Below, piece by piece: positions 25,287-35,163 of a stretch of DNA of 64,000 nucleotides. Location: assembly GCF_002201535.1 (NCBI RefSeq), contig NZ_NIWW01000001.1:730933-794932 (forward strand), in the 5' to 3' direction. A program made the translations under genes and the position numbers. Under the pieces are notes generated by a model, which worked only from the letters and a program-made list of their open reading frames with translations, ran no database searches and was not told the DNA's origin. Origin of the DNA: Lacimicrobium sp. SS2-24 (GTDB taxonomy: Bacteria; Pseudomonadota; Gammaproteobacteria; Enterobacterales; Alteromonadaceae). How positions within the stretch are numbered: the first letter of the stretch is position 1; every line of letters starts with the position of its first letter.

Positions 25287-26378
25287 TTATCCGCTGCTAT
25301 TCGCCAATCGGTCAATCAGCATCATCACTTCTTCACTGGCTTCTTCCATTTGCCGCAATTTGGCTAAGGTGGCCTCACTGACACCACCAGCGCCATCCTG
25401 AAGGGCGGATTTGCCCGCTTCATGAACTTTGCGGTGTACCGAGTCCAGGGCTTTAAAGTCACTGCTGCTACCGTATTTCTTCGCTCCTTCCCCCTGATAC
25501 CACCGTCCCAGATTACACTGATGATGATCGGCCAGCTCACTGCTTTTAACGTGACCACTGCCCAGCAGCCCGTCATAAACCTGGGTTTTAAACACCAGGT
25601 GATCAAGCTGAGTGGTGGATAAGAAGGCGCGCTCAGCGGTCAGGTTAATCACTTCACGCATGGAATGTGACATCTCCAGCACATTGCTGACTTTTTCTCT
25701 CACCTGGCCGGTATTTTCCACCAGGTTTCTGGATTGCTGCGATACGTCATTGATGTTGGCTTCAATGCTGCGCGTACCGGCCTCAATTTTTTCCACCAGG
25801 TTATTGATTTCTTTGGTGGACTCAGAGGCCCGCATCGCCAGGTTGCGCACCTCTTCCGCGACCACGGCGAAACCGCGACCGCTTTCACCGGCCCGGGCAG
25901 CTTCAATGGCGGCATTCAATGCCAGCAGGTTGGTTTGCTCTGCAATGGAGTTGATCACGACCACAAAGTTACTGATATTCCCGGCCAACGTAGAGAGCTC
26001 CGTGGCATGGCTCACCCCTTTCTCGGCGATTTCGTCAATCTGGTTCAATCCAGATACGGTATCATCCAGAATCTCAGCAGAATCAGCAAAAATCTGCTCA
26101 TTGCCAGTAAGACGCTCTTTTTCGTGGGCCAGCGTATCAGCAGTGGTATACAGCGCATCGCGAACGCCTTTTACGTGGCTCTGCCCGGCCAGCCAGATAT
26201 CACTAATCTGGCGGCTGCCATCCATACCCTTTTGCTGTTCAGCAGCGTGGCTTTTCGCATCGGCCAGTTGTTGTTCCAGTTCAGCAATACGCTGTTGCAG
26301 GTGCTGGTTTTCCTGCCCCAGCGATTTGAGTTTGTGTAGATCCTGTTCACTTGTTTTATTGCTAAAGAGTCCAAACAT
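25287..26378 (-). CDS. Soluble methyl-accepting chemoreceptor with C-terminal CZB domain
   Basis: 363 residues without a membrane segment. An N-terminal coiled coil (about 10-50, [17 protein letters not shown]) precedes the MCP signalling domain, whose hairpin tip contains [19 protein letters not shown] and [16 protein letters not shown] chemoreceptor zinc-binding (CZB) domain spans about 245-345, with [12 protein letters not shown] carrying the characteristic zinc Cys and His. Known CZB receptors respond to zinc-linked oxidants such as hypochlorite; that role here is inference. No chemotaxis operon is adjacent. Confidence 0.92.
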   Translation of the reverse strand: MFGLFSNKTSEQDLHKLKSLGQENQHLQQRIAELEQQLADAKSHAAEQQKGMDGSRQISDIWLAGQSHVKGVRDALYTTADTLAHEKERLTGNEQIFADSAEILDDTVSGLNQIDEIAEKGVSHATELSTLAGNISNFVVVINSIAEQTNLLALNAAIEAARAGESGRGFAVVAEEVRNLAMRASESTKEINNLVEKIEAGTRSIEANINDVSQQSRNLVENTGQVREKVSNVLEMSHSMREVINLTAERAFLSTTQLDHLVFKTQVYDGLLGSGHVKSSELADHHQCNLGRWYQGEGAKKYGSSSDFKALDSVHRKVHEAGKSALQDGAGGVSEATLAKLRQMEEASEEVMMLIDRLANSSG

Positions 26379-26469
26379 CTTCAGGTACCGGCATTAAACT
26401 ATTGATCACGATTGTTATTTATCGGCGATTTTTCTTATTTCGGCAATAATTTTATGCCTTAAATCAGCA

Positions 26470-27216
26470 TTATCGGGATGACACTCTGCTGGTGGGTAAG
26501 CCTGCCCCGGCGGGATTAAATGCCGCTTTAGGCTTCCACTTCATCTTCAGCGGTGAGAGCGGGATTTCTCGCTTCTTCGCCACCACAATATACACCGAGC
26601 CCATCCACTGGCAGTAACGTGATGCCCAGCGTTGCCACTTACTCTGTGGGTGCAGGCTGCGTTCAAACAACAGTTCACTGTGTACCAGTCCATGTTCCTC
26701 AATGATCTCGAACCCCAACAGGTGCAGCCAGTCTTTAATACGCACCGTGGAAAAACAGCGCGCATCGTGCAATAAGCTATCCCGGCGCCAGGGCAAATAT
26801 TTAGCCAGTCCGGCCAGGCTAAATGGATTGTATCCAATGATAACCAGGTGTCCGTCGGGCATCATCACCCGATTGGCTTCGCGCAGAATCTGATGAGGAT
26901 CCTGGGCAAAATCGAGTTCAAAACTCAGAATCAGAGCATCAATACTGCGCTTTAATAAGGGTAAGGAGCGGGAATTGGCCATCACCAGACTATCTTGTGC
27001 CTGTTTCAGGGTAATACCGACCTGGTGCTGAATGGGACAGTCGGGCAACTGCAGCGCGGCGCTCAGCGCCCCTAACTTCACCAGATGATAGCCAAACCAG
27101 TGCCGACTGCCTGGTGCCAATGTCTGTTCAATCAACTGCCGCGTTGCCTGTCCGCAGGGAATGGCCTCCCAGTTAGCAGGATAGCGGGGCTGTCGGGAAA
27201 GTAATGCCGGTTTCAT
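26470..27216 (-). CDS. SAM-dependent methyltransferase (YafS-like)
   Basis: A 248-residue protein of the class I methyltransferase group found next to gloB in many gammaproteobacteria. The Rossmann-type core is recognisable by SIDALILSFELDFAQDPHQI (motif III-like acidic step), LREANRVMMPDGHLVIIGYN and the following FSLAGLAKYLPW. The canonical glycine-rich motif I is weak (GYHLVKLGALSAAL). Substrate unknown. It is divergent from gloB across a 155-base gap. The last 25 residues (AAFNPAGAGLPTSRVSSR) look disordered. Confidence 0.8.
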   Translation of the reverse strand: MKPALLSRQPRYPANWEAIPCGQATRQLIEQTLAPGSRHWFGYHLVKLGALSAALQLPDCPIQHQVGITLKQAQDSLVMANSRSLPLLKRSIDALILSFELDFAQDPHQILREANRVMMPDGHLVIIGYNPFSLAGLAKYLPWRRDSLLHDARCFSTVRIKDWLHLLGFEIIEEHGLVHSELLFERSLHPQSKWQRWASRYCQWMGSVYIVVAKKREIPLSPLKMKWKPKAAFNPAGAGLPTSRVSSR

Positions 27217-27371
27217 GGTTACGCCGACACTCTCCGCATGTAAGAGGTTTTAAGGGATGCTATTGTCATCATGGCTACTTTGTATAGTATCAGAGGCCTT
27301 AGCTTGCCGGTAATTGGTGAAAAGTACCAGTCACAGAACAAACCTATCATCCTTTGTCAGGAGGAATGCCA

Positions 27372-28139
27372 ATGGAAGTATTGCCTGTTTCAGCCTTTAA
27401 AGATAACTATATCTGGTGTCTGATTGAAGAAAACCGCTGCACTGTGGTCGACCCCGGAGACGCCGAGCCGGTATTGCAGCTGCTGGATGAGCGAGGCCTG
27501 ACGCTGACCGATATTCTGATAACCCATCATCACTGGGACCATACCAATGGGTTAGATGCCTTAGTGGCCCGCTACCCTGACATCAACGTATTTGGCCCCA
27601 TGTCCAGAACCATTACACAGATCACCCATTCGCTCAAAGAGGGCGACACCTGCAAGCCCGATGGCCTGAGTGAATCGTTCCGCGTGCTGGAAGTGCCCGG
27701 CCATACGCTTGATCATATCGCTTTTTTTAACGCCAAGGTGGGCCTCTTTTGTGGTGACACCCTGTTCAGCGGCGGATGCGGCAGGCTGTTTGAGGGTACC
27801 GCCGGACAAATGTTCAGGTCATTAAATAAGCTCACCGCATTACCTGAGAACACGGCCGTGTATTGTGCCCATGAATACACGCTGGCCAATCTGGATTTTG
27901 CCCTGCAGGTAGAGCCCGACAATGACGACCTTAAACGCTATCAGCACTGGGCACAGCAACAACGTGCGAAGCGGCGCCCGACACTGCCATCACAAATGGA
28001 AAAAGAAAAACGCATCAATCCGTTTTTGCGTGCTCATGTGCAAAGGGTGGCGCAACGGGTAAGCGAGCGCACAGGCTGTGCCCCTGATGATGCGGAAAAG
28101 ATTTTTGCTGAAATTCGCCACTGGAAAGACAATTTTTAG
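27372..28139 (+). CDS. gloB: Hydroxyacylglutathione hydrolase (glyoxalase II)
   Basis: A 255-residue cytoplasmic metallohydrolase converting S-lactoylglutathione to D-lactate and glutathione. The metallo-beta-lactamase signature THHHWDHTNG binds the two metals, with further ligands in EVPGHTLDHIAFF and GDTLFSGGCGRLFEG; the glutathione-binding C-terminal domain includes CAHEYTLANLDFA. The ATG at 27372 follows AGGAGGAA at 27359-27366, which decides it over the ATG at 27366 and the upstream frame start. It is followed by mltD on the same strand, an arrangement also seen in Escherichia coli (gloB-mltD region). Confidence 0.97.
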   Translation: MEVLPVSAFKDNYIWCLIEENRCTVVDPGDAEPVLQLLDERGLTLTDILITHHHWDHTNGLDALVARYPDINVFGPMSRTITQITHSLKEGDTCKPDGLSESFRVLEVPGHTLDHIAFFNAKVGLFCGDTLFSGGCGRLFEGTAGQMFRSLNKLTALPENTAVYCAHEYTLANLDFALQVEPDNDDLKRYQHWAQQQRAKRRPTLPSQMEKEKRINPFLRAHVQRVAQRVSERTGCAPDDAEKIFAEIRHWKDNF

Positions 28140-28281
28140 CCGATACAATAGGGATTATCGGTAAACGTGATACACTGCGACACAGGCACGCCAGTGACTT
28201 GAAACGCGCGTTAAGTGCACAGCACCGCCTGTATCCAATTCGCGGAAAAACAGATAACAAAAACAGAGAAGCCGTGTGCAT

Positions 28282-29940
28282 ATGAAGAAACTGTTCCTTT
28301 TATTCCCCGTTATCGGGCTCAGCGCCTGTATGTCCACCCAGGATATCAGCCATTCAGAAAAGCAGGTCGAGAATGAGCTGGAAGTCGCCGCCAGTGTCAT
28401 TAAAGGCTGCGATGCCCAGGAGCACGACGCCGATACCTGTGCCAATGCCCAGGAAGGTACTATTCCCATTACCCACCCGGTGGAAGACATTGCCACTCCT
28501 ATTGAGCCTAAGCCAGAAATCAGTGACCAACCGGAAGAGGTGCAGGAAATCACCAACCTGTGGATGCGCATTCGTCAGCAATTGCACTTCCATGTTCCTG
28601 ATGACCGACGAGTCAACGTGCAGCAAAACTGGTACCTCAAACATCCTGAGTATATGGACAGAGTCAGCAAGCGGGCTGCCCCCTTTTTGTATCTGATTGT
28701 TGAGGAAATTGAAAAACAACAGATGCCCATGGAGCTGGCCTTATTACCGATTGTCGAGAGTGCCTTTGATCCGTTCGCCTATTCTCATGGTCGAGCGGCG
28801 GGAATGTGGCAGTTTATTCCGGAAACCGGCAAACGCTTTGGCTTGCGCCAGAACTGGTGGTACGACGGACGCCGCGATGTGATGGCCTCTACCCGCGCCG
28901 CCATGGCATACCTGCAATATCTGCATCGCTTCTTCGATGGCGACTGGCTGCATGCACTGGCCGCCTACAACAGTGGCGAAGGCCGCGTACAGCGTGCCAT
29001 CCGTAAGAACAAACGGCAAAACAAACCCACCGATTTTTGGTCGCTGGAGTTGCCTCGTGAAACCCGTGCCTATGTGCCCAAACTGCTGGCACTGGCGAAT
29101 ATTCTGAAAAATGCCGATCAGTTCAATGCACAGTGGCTGCCTATCGAGAATAAACCGGTCACGACCCTGGTACATGTAGGCTCGCAGATTGATTTGGCAT
29201 TGGCCGCGGATCTCGCTGGCCTGAGCCTTAAAGAGCTGCACGCACTCAATCCGGGTTATAACCGCTGGGCGACCGACCCCAAAGGCGAACACACCTTATT
29301 GCTTCCAAGTGAAAAGGCCGATGACTTTGTGCTGGCGCTCAACGAAATCGATGACTCCAAGCGCCTTAATTGGGTCAGACACAAAGTAAAAAGCGGCGAC
29401 AGCCTGCTGAAACTGGCAAAGCAGTACCATACCGAAGTGGATGTCATCCGTCAGGTCAATGAAATCCGCGGCAATATGATCCGTGCCGGTGACCATCTGT
29501 TAGTGCCCGTGGCGCTGAAATCCCTTGAGAGCTACAGCCTTTCTGAGGGACAGCGTCTGGCCCAGACGCAATCGCAACCCAGAGCTTCGCATAAGCTGAG
29601 TCATACGGTCATTCGGGGTGACAGCTTGTGGGAAATCAGTCGCAAATATAAGGTCAATCTACGCAGTCTGGCCAAGTGGAATGGTATGGCGCCTACCGAT
29701 CCGCTGATGCCCGGACAAGAGCTGGTTATTTGGGTCAATAAAGTGTCTCCGGCCCAGTCCGACTCGGCGGTCATGCGCTCGCTGACCTACACGGTCCGTA
29801 ACGGCGACTCCCTTGCCCGCATTGCCGGTAAATTCAATGTTCGTATTAACGACATTGAGCGCTGGAACCAGCTTAATCGCAGCAAATACCTGCAACCTGG
29901 CCAGAAATTGAAGATCTATGTGGATGTGACAAGAATCTAG
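28282..29940 (+). CDS. mltD: Membrane-bound lytic murein transglycosylase D
   Basis: A 552-residue lipoprotein (lipobox LSAC near residue 18) that cleaves peptidoglycan glycan strands in the periplasm. The SLT domain, about 130-280, shows LLPIVESAFDPFAYSHGRAA (catalytic Glu in VESAF), GMWQFIPETGKRFGL and ALAAYNSGEGRV. Three LysM domains follow: near 375-417 (HKVKSGDSLLKLA), 435-480 (HTVIRGDSLWEIS) and 500-548 (YTVRNGDSLARIA). I chose the ATG at 28282 (MKKLFLL); the frame starts two codons earlier with GTG. Confidence 0.96.
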   Translation: MKKLFLLFPVIGLSACMSTQDISHSEKQVENELEVAASVIKGCDAQEHDADTCANAQEGTIPITHPVEDIATPIEPKPEISDQPEEVQEITNLWMRIRQQLHFHVPDDRRVNVQQNWYLKHPEYMDRVSKRAAPFLYLIVEEIEKQQMPMELALLPIVESAFDPFAYSHGRAAGMWQFIPETGKRFGLRQNWWYDGRRDVMASTRAAMAYLQYLHRFFDGDWLHALAAYNSGEGRVQRAIRKNKRQNKPTDFWSLELPRETRAYVPKLLALANILKNADQFNAQWLPIENKPVTTLVHVGSQIDLALAADLAGLSLKELHALNPGYNRWATDPKGEHTLLLPSEKADDFVLALNEIDDSKRLNWVRHKVKSGDSLLKLAKQYHTEVDVIRQVNEIRGNMIRAGDHLLVPVALKSLESYSLSEGQRLAQTQSQPRASHKLSHTVIRGDSLWEISRKYKVNLRSLAKWNGMAPTDPLMPGQELVIWVNKVSPAQSDSAVMRSLTYTVRNGDSLARIAGKFNVRINDIERWNQLNRSKYLQPGQKLKIYVDVTRI

Positions 29941-30210
29941 GTCGTTGTCAGTATTCCGTTATCAGTTGAAAGCCTGATCGCGCGCCAGGACATAACGTTG
30001 CAGAGCCGGTTCAGATTGGCCTGTCAGATTCTCTGCAGCGCTGCGTTTAAAGGCCGTTCGCTTTTTGCGGTGGCAGGTGAATACAGGAGATGAGTGTGTT
30101 CTTGGAAGATAGCGTTATTCCTCAGCAAGCCGACAAAGGTACCGGGACAAGCCCGGCACCACGGTTAACACTATCTATCTCCTCCCCCCTGGCGCCTCTC
30201 ACCTCACACA

Positions 30211-31200
30211 ATGATGTTTAACTTCAGCCTTAAACGGTTACGGGAAAGTCATCAGGGCGCCTGGATTGCCCTGGACTTTTTTATGCTGGGGCTGCTGGTG
30301 CTGAATCTCGGGCTCATTCTCTTTGACTCGCTCTACGCCACCGATCTGATTCGCCAGAATCTCAATCAACTCTCACCGGCACTACTGGAGTGGTACAAGC
30401 CCATTCATGCCAACTTCATTCTGATTGACCTGGTGTTTGTGGCCATATTTTTAACCGAGTTTGTTGTGCGCTGGTTTGTGGCGGTGCGCAACAAAGACTA
30501 CCTGCGCTGGTATTTCTACCCGTTTATCCATTGGTACGATCTGGTGGGCTGTATTCCTGTGGGGGGCGCACGATTTTTACGCTTCCTGCGTGTGTTTTCC
30601 ATTATCTACAGGCTGCAGAAATACCAGATTATTGATATTCGACAGAGCGCCCCATACCGCTTTATCGCCTTTTACTACGATGTATTTGTGGAAGAACTCA
30701 GCGATCGCATCGTCGCTAAAGTGCTGACTGACGCCCAGGAAGATCTTCGCCGTGGCTCACCTTTGCTGGATGAAATCAGTACTCAGGTGCTGGCCACCCG
30801 CAAACCCATTGTCTGCAACTGGATTGCCTCGCTGGCCGTGCACTCAGGCCATACCATCGAAGATATGCAGGTGGGCACGACCTTACGTGAACACGTCAGA
30901 GACAGCGTTGGTCGGGCAGTGCGCAATAACAAACAGGTCTCCACCCTGAAGATGGTGCCGGTTGTAGGCAGCGGCATTGAAAAGCTGCTTGAAAACGCCG
31001 TTACCGATATTGTCATTCAGTCAGTGATCAACCTGCTATTAGACGTGACACCGGAAAAAATAGACAGTTTAATCAGCCATGGCCTGCCCGATAACAGTGA
31101 AGAAGAACGGCTGGATCAGGAAATGATCAACGTGGTGGATGAATGCCTTGAACTGCTCAAAAGCCATGTTTCCCACCAGAACTGGAAAACACGGCTTTAA
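30211..31200 (+). CDS. Integral membrane protein resembling an ion-channel voltage-sensor/ion transporter domain
   Basis: A 329-residue protein. Residues about 15-150 hold four membrane segments (ALDFFMLGLLVLNLGLILF; FILIDLVFVAIFLTEFVVRW; FIHWYDLVGCIPVGG; FLRFLRVFSIIYRLQKYQ). The last carries Arg at regular spacing, like an S4 helix or S4-S5 linker. The rest (about 160-329) is cytoplasmic, helical and highly charged, with no pore motif. It resembles proteins annotated as 'ion transporter' in marine gammaproteobacteria; function is unverified. ATG 30211 and ATG 30214 are both possible starts; there is no clear ribosome site. The preceding 270 bases hold no gene. Confidence 0.75.
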   Translation: MMFNFSLKRLRESHQGAWIALDFFMLGLLVLNLGLILFDSLYATDLIRQNLNQLSPALLEWYKPIHANFILIDLVFVAIFLTEFVVRWFVAVRNKDYLRWYFYPFIHWYDLVGCIPVGGARFLRFLRVFSIIYRLQKYQIIDIRQSAPYRFIAFYYDVFVEELSDRIVAKVLTDAQEDLRRGSPLLDEISTQVLATRKPIVCNWIASLAVHSGHTIEDMQVGTTLREHVRDSVGRAVRNNKQVSTLKMVPVVGSGIEKLLENAVTDIVIQSVINLLLDVTPEKIDSLISHGLPDNSEEERLDQEMINVVDECLELLKSHVSHQNWKTRL

Positions 31201-31326
31201 TGAGTGAGGGGTAAAAAGACAGGTGTGAGGAAAAGCACCTGAGCTCTCCTGCTCCTCGCATCTTTTGCACTGTATCCGCTGTGTCTTTTCGGCAATAAAC
31301 TGTTGCGAAAAAAAGAATTAATGGCA

Positions 31327-31425
31327 CTGGATATCCGCCTTCGCGGATATGACTCAAGGTAAAAATGGCGACAACGCAGATAAGCTAAGACGCTGTCATT
31401 ACCGCATGTGGTTGGCGGCAATCCG
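31327..31425. repeat. Two REP-like palindromes in opposite orientation
   Basis: CTGGATATCCGCC...GCGGATATGACT (31327-31354), and the inverted GTCATTACCGC...GGCGGCAATCCGG (about 31395-31425). They have the same CTGGAT/ATGAC end signature as the elements at 21.8 and 56.1 kb, and lie in the 286-base gap between convergent genes. Confidence 0.65.
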
Positions 31426-31486
31426 GTGACCTTTGTATAATGAGGAGTCAGGAGCATTCACTCTTTGCCCCTTTCTCCTCACTCTA

Positions 31487-32680
31487 TTACCGGAATAGCA
31501 CTTTCTCGCGGTTAAACCAGAAAATGCTGAAGGCGATAAACGCGCCGGCGATAGCCACCGTGGAGGCAAAAATGGCAATCAGGGCGTAGTAATCCATCGT
31601 CCCTTTAATCAGCTCTTTGATCGCCAGTGCCACATTAGTGATGGGCACCCAGGCCCAGCCGCCATCCAGGTCTACACCCGGTAAGGTGGCCAGAATGATG
31701 GGCATAATCACCACAAACACCACCGCCCCCATGTAACTTTGTGCTTCTTTAAAGCTGCGCGCATACACCGAGAGGCTCAGCAGCAAGGATGCAAATATCG
31801 CCGCGATGGGGATCAGCATCAGAAACATCAATACAAAGTCGATGGCACCGATTGAGGCCATAAACTCGCTCACAAAGGTGATGGCCATCCCCTGCCCTAA
31901 CACCAGCCCCCAGATCGCCATACTGGCAACGGTAATCAGCGCCGAAGTGACGCCGGCCAGGGCAATGGTGAAAAATTTTCCCAACACCAGATGATGACGC
32001 TCGATGGGCGATATCAGCAGAGTTTCCAGGGTGCCGCGCTCTTTTTCCCCAGCGCCCATATCAGTAGCGGGGTACATGGCGCCCTGAAGACACAATATAA
32101 ACAGGATATAGGGCACCAGACCGCCCACTTTCTCACCCCAGTTTTCTCGTTTATCGGCCACATCCTGTTTGTCGATCACCACCGGCTCCAATAGCGCATC
32201 CTGCTGCAAATCAGCAAGCCCCAGCTCAGAGAAAGCCTGCTTGCGCTTGCGGGCAATTTCTTCATCGATGATTTTATTAAGGCGCTGCTGAATCATATTC
32301 AGCCCGGCGTCATTCAACACCAGCTCCACTTTCGCCTGACCGCCCTCTAACAAGGGTTTGGCGTAGTTATCCGGAATGCGCAGGGCAAAATCCAGAGTCT
32401 CAGCACGAATGGCTGCAACCAGCTCTTCATCTGCAGTAGTCTCAATGAGCTTAAAGTCATCGCTTTCACGCAGCGCATCGGCAATCTGCGGGGCATATTG
32501 CGCGCCCACGATGCTGTACTTGAGCACTTTACTCTGGGCTTCATCCATGGCTTTGCTGGTAAAAAATCCCACGACACCAATGATCAGTGGAAACAGCAAA
32601 ATAGGCATGGCAATCATAAAAAACAGGGTCTTGCGATCCCGCAATAGTTCCATCAGCTCTTTACGAAACACTAACCACAT
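31487..32680 (-). CDS. ABC-2 type transporter permease (NatB-like)
   Basis: A 397-residue permease. An N-terminal helix (FFMIAMPILLFPLIIGVVGF) is followed by a large extracytoplasmic domain (about 45-180), then five or six membrane helices (VPYILFILCLQGAMYP, FTIALAGVTSALITVASMA, FVLMFLMLIPIAAIFASLL, MGAVVFVVIMPIILATLPG, ALIAIFASTVAIAGAFIAF). The motif EKERGTLETLLISP is typical of the NatB/ABC-2 family that works with NatA-type ATPases as an exporter. The ATG at 32680 sits one base after the ATPase stop and follows GGAG. The frame extends to 32794 without support. Confidence 0.93.
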   Translation of the reverse strand: MWLVFRKELMELLRDRKTLFFMIAMPILLFPLIIGVVGFFTSKAMDEAQSKVLKYSIVGAQYAPQIADALRESDDFKLIETTADEELVAAIRAETLDFALRIPDNYAKPLLEGGQAKVELVLNDAGLNMIQQRLNKIIDEEIARKRKQAFSELGLADLQQDALLEPVVIDKQDVADKRENWGEKVGGLVPYILFILCLQGAMYPATDMGAGEKERGTLETLLISPIERHHLVLGKFFTIALAGVTSALITVASMAIWGLVLGQGMAITFVSEFMASIGAIDFVLMFLMLIPIAAIFASLLLSLSVYARSFKEAQSYMGAVVFVVIMPIILATLPGVDLDGGWAWVPITNVALAIKELIKGTMDYYALIAIFASTVAIAGAFIAFSIFWFNREKVLFR

Positions 32681-32681
32681 A

Positions 32682-33467
32682 TCAGTGCGCTCCTTGTTCT
32701 GTGAGGGTAGCCATAAAGGATTCGTGCATGGAGCCGGTAGACAGGCCTTTAAAATCAGCGAGACTGCCATTGAACCGGGTACGCCCCTTATCAATTACCG
32801 TTACGCTGTCACACAACTCATCCACCTCGTCCAGGTGATGGGTGGAAAAAATCACCGGAATTCCCTGTTTTTTCAGGCTGCGGATAAAATTCAGTACCGT
32901 CTGGGTGGCCATAATATCGAGGCCCGTGGTGGGCTCATCAAGAATAACGGCTTCGGGCTGGTGGATGACCGCCCGGGCTATGGACACTTTCTGCTTCATG
33001 CCCGTGGAATAGCCTTCACACCTGCGGTCAAGAAAGCTGTGCATGTCGAGTAAATCAGCCAGCTCGTCAATACGCTTACCGATGTCGTCCTCACTGACTC
33101 CGTGAAGACGACCAAAGTAGCTGATATTTTCGCGCCCGCTTAATCGGCCGTACAGTCCGGTCGAGCCTGACAAAAAACCGAGTTTACGGCGTGCCTGAAT
33201 CGGATTGGCCAGCACGTCTACCCCTTTCACCATCAGACTGCCCGCACTTGGCTTAATGGCAGTAGAGAGCATGCGCAATGTTGTGGTTTTACCGGCGCCA
33301 TTGGGGCCCAGCAAGCCCAGCACCTGCCCGGCTTCACAACTAAAACTCACATCTTCCACAGAATGAAAAAAGCGCCCTTTCAGACGAGGATCTTTTTTCT
33401 CCTGCTCACTGAGTTTTTTCGGGTTGGCTACCGCAAACTTTTTCGCTAGTCCGTTTATCTCTATCAT
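32682..33467 (-). CDS. ABC transporter ATPase (NatA-like)
   Basis: A 261-residue ATPase partner of the downstream ABC-2 permease. Walker A is GLLGPNGAGKTTTLRML, the signature region is GYSTGMKQKVSIARA, Walker B is AVILDEPTTGLD and the H-loop is IFSTHHLDEV. Compared with standard NatA proteins there is an insertion between strand 1 and Walker A (NPKKLSEQEKKDPRLKGRFF), seen in related marine gammaproteobacterial versions. I chose the ATG at 33467 (MIEINGL); the frame starts five codons earlier. The substrate is not evident; sodium or a peptide or drug are family possibilities. Confidence 0.94.
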   Translation of the reverse strand: MIEINGLAKKFAVANPKKLSEQEKKDPRLKGRFFHSVEDVSFSCEAGQVLGLLGPNGAGKTTTLRMLSTAIKPSAGSLMVKGVDVLANPIQARRKLGFLSGSTGLYGRLSGRENISYFGRLHGVSEDDIGKRIDELADLLDMHSFLDRRCEGYSTGMKQKVSIARAVIHQPEAVILDEPTTGLDIMATQTVLNFIRSLKKQGIPVIFSTHHLDEVDELCDSVTVIDKGRTRFNGSLADFKGLSTGSMHESFMATLTEQGAH

Positions 33468-33597
33468 TATTATGTATTCCATTGATTTATCGCATAAACC
33501 GCCAGGTACAAATTACCTTTATAGTGCGGGTTTTTTCAAACAAAATTTGTAACAATGTCCCTCCAAGCGTCAGCATATTGATAAACAAGGAGTTTGA

Positions 33598-34302
33598 ATG
33601 CGCGATATTACCAATCCATTACAGGCCTGTCGTGACGTACTATTTCGTCCCAATCCGGTATTTGCCCGCCTGGCGAGTGCCAATAACTGGTCCTGGGTGC
33701 CTTTCTTTTTACTGGTAATCATCAGCACACTGCCGGCCTATGCATACTTTTCCAGTGTCGATATCAACTGGTATCAGGACATGATCATCAATCAGACCAT
33801 GGCAGATGTCAGCCCAGCTGAGAAAGATGTCGCTCGCAGCGGAATGACCCGGTCCAATATGATAACCCTGACATTGCTGTTTGCAGCTATTGGCATGATT
33901 CTCGTCAATGCAGTGCTGGCGCTGTACCTGAACCTGATGACCAGAATGGATTCTGAAAACGTGCACAGTTACGGTGACTGGTATGGCATGACCTGGTGGG
34001 TAGCCCTGCCTGGCGTCATTGGCGCGGTGCTCAGTCTGCTGGTGATCTCTTTCAGTTCCACCGATCAGCTTCCGCCGGAGGCGCTCAATGTCACCTCACT
34101 GGCCTATTGGCTGAATCTGCCGATGAGTTCTGACTGGTACAGTCTTTTGCAGAGTGTTCGACTGGAAAGCTTCTGGACGATTTACTTACTGGCAGCGGGG
34201 ATCAGTCAGTGGACGCGAATCAAATCTAACAATAGCTGGCTGATTGCCGCCTTCCCCTATTTGCTGGTATGGAGCATTTGGGCGATCTCGGCGGCCATCT
34301 GA
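33598..34302 (+). CDS. Yip1-family integral membrane protein
   Basis: A 234-residue protein with five predicted membrane helices (WVPFFLLVIISTLPAYAYF, MITLTLLFAAIGMILVNAVL, MTWWVALPGVIGAVLSLLVI, FWTIYLLAAGISQWTR, WLIAAFPYLLVWSIWAISAA). The N-terminal segment NPLQACRDVLFRPNPVFARL and the five-helix pattern fit the bacterial Yip1/YIF1 domain. The molecular role is not established in bacteria. The start is supported by AAGGAG seven bases before the ATG. It is convergent with the DUF3025 gene and divergent from the NatAB-like operon. Confidence 0.85.
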   Translation: MRDITNPLQACRDVLFRPNPVFARLASANNWSWVPFFLLVIISTLPAYAYFSSVDINWYQDMIINQTMADVSPAEKDVARSGMTRSNMITLTLLFAAIGMILVNAVLALYLNLMTRMDSENVHSYGDWYGMTWWVALPGVIGAVLSLLVISFSSTDQLPPEALNVTSLAYWLNLPMSSDWYSLLQSVRLESFWTIYLLAAGISQWTRIKSNNSWLIAAFPYLLVWSIWAISAAI

Positions 34303-34308
34303 TTCGCC

Positions 34309-35163
34309 TCAGCGGGCACGGCGTTTGGGCATAAAATAGGCGCGATTCTGATAGAAATCCGGCTGCTGATTGGCCTGCCACCAGCCGGGCACCCCCAATA
34401 GTGGCAAGGGATGAAGATGGCCTTTCTGGGCCAGACAGTTTTCTTCTGTTAAACGTTCTTGCAATGCACTATCCAGCATGGTCAGCTGTTCCGACAAGCT
34501 ACAGGAAGCCTCAAAAAAGTGCGCCGCCACCTGTACCCCCAGCCACTTGCCTGTCAGGCCGATATAGGGGTTGAGCAGCATCTCATCATTGGCATGACCA
34601 AAATTAAATGCCTGCACCGTTTTCCCCCATTGCTGGCGATGAGTAACAAATCCCTGATGCCACTGGTGATCCGCCAATAACGCCGGGACCAGGGCGTCAC
34701 TGTATGCCAGGACCACGCCGCATTCATCAAAATGAGTGATTCTGTCACGCCTGGGTGTACGCCGATTGGCACCGTGGGTATCTATGTCTTGCATATGCAG
34801 CCCATTCAAAGCCGCTTTTGCTTTTGGAAACTGACGCCAGATCAGGGCGTTAAATAAGTCATGCCAGTTGCGGGTACGGGTCGGAACCTGCCGGTACTGA
34901 GCAATAAAGGCTTCATAGCTCAGTCCGCCCATATCCAGACTATCCTGTGCCACAAACCGATGTGGCACGGCGCTGTCCTGATTAAGCCACTCACAATCCG
35001 GCCATGTGTCCAGCGCCTGGATGTTAAATAACCTCTGTAGTCGCGCCAGCGGCTCTCGGTTGAATACCTCTGTTTGCCATCGCGTTGGCAGCGTGTTGCT
35101 GAAACGACGGGAGCCATCACGGTGACTGGTCTTGTTCTGTGGTTTGTCTGACGGTTGTATCAC
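34309..35163 (-). CDS. DUF3025 family protein
   Basis: A 284-residue soluble protein. The diagnostic core is NWHDLFNALIWRQFPKAKAA, followed by LNGLHM, NRRTPRRDRITHFDECGVVL and the later KTVQAFNFGHANDEMLLNPY. This family is widespread in beta- and gammaproteobacteria and has no known function. It is convergent with the Yip1 gene, with six bases between the stop codons. No signal peptide or membrane segment is present. The start at 35163 is provisional, as no ribosome site stands out. Confidence 0.85.
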   Translation of the reverse strand: MIQPSDKPQNKTSHRDGSRRFSNTLPTRWQTEVFNREPLARLQRLFNIQALDTWPDCEWLNQDSAVPHRFVAQDSLDMGGLSYEAFIAQYRQVPTRTRNWHDLFNALIWRQFPKAKAALNGLHMQDIDTHGANRRTPRRDRITHFDECGVVLAYSDALVPALLADHQWHQGFVTHRQQWGKTVQAFNFGHANDEMLLNPYIGLTGKWLGVQVAAHFFEASCSLSEQLTMLDSALQERLTEENCLAQKGHLHPLPLLGVPGWWQANQQPDFYQNRAYFMPKRRAR

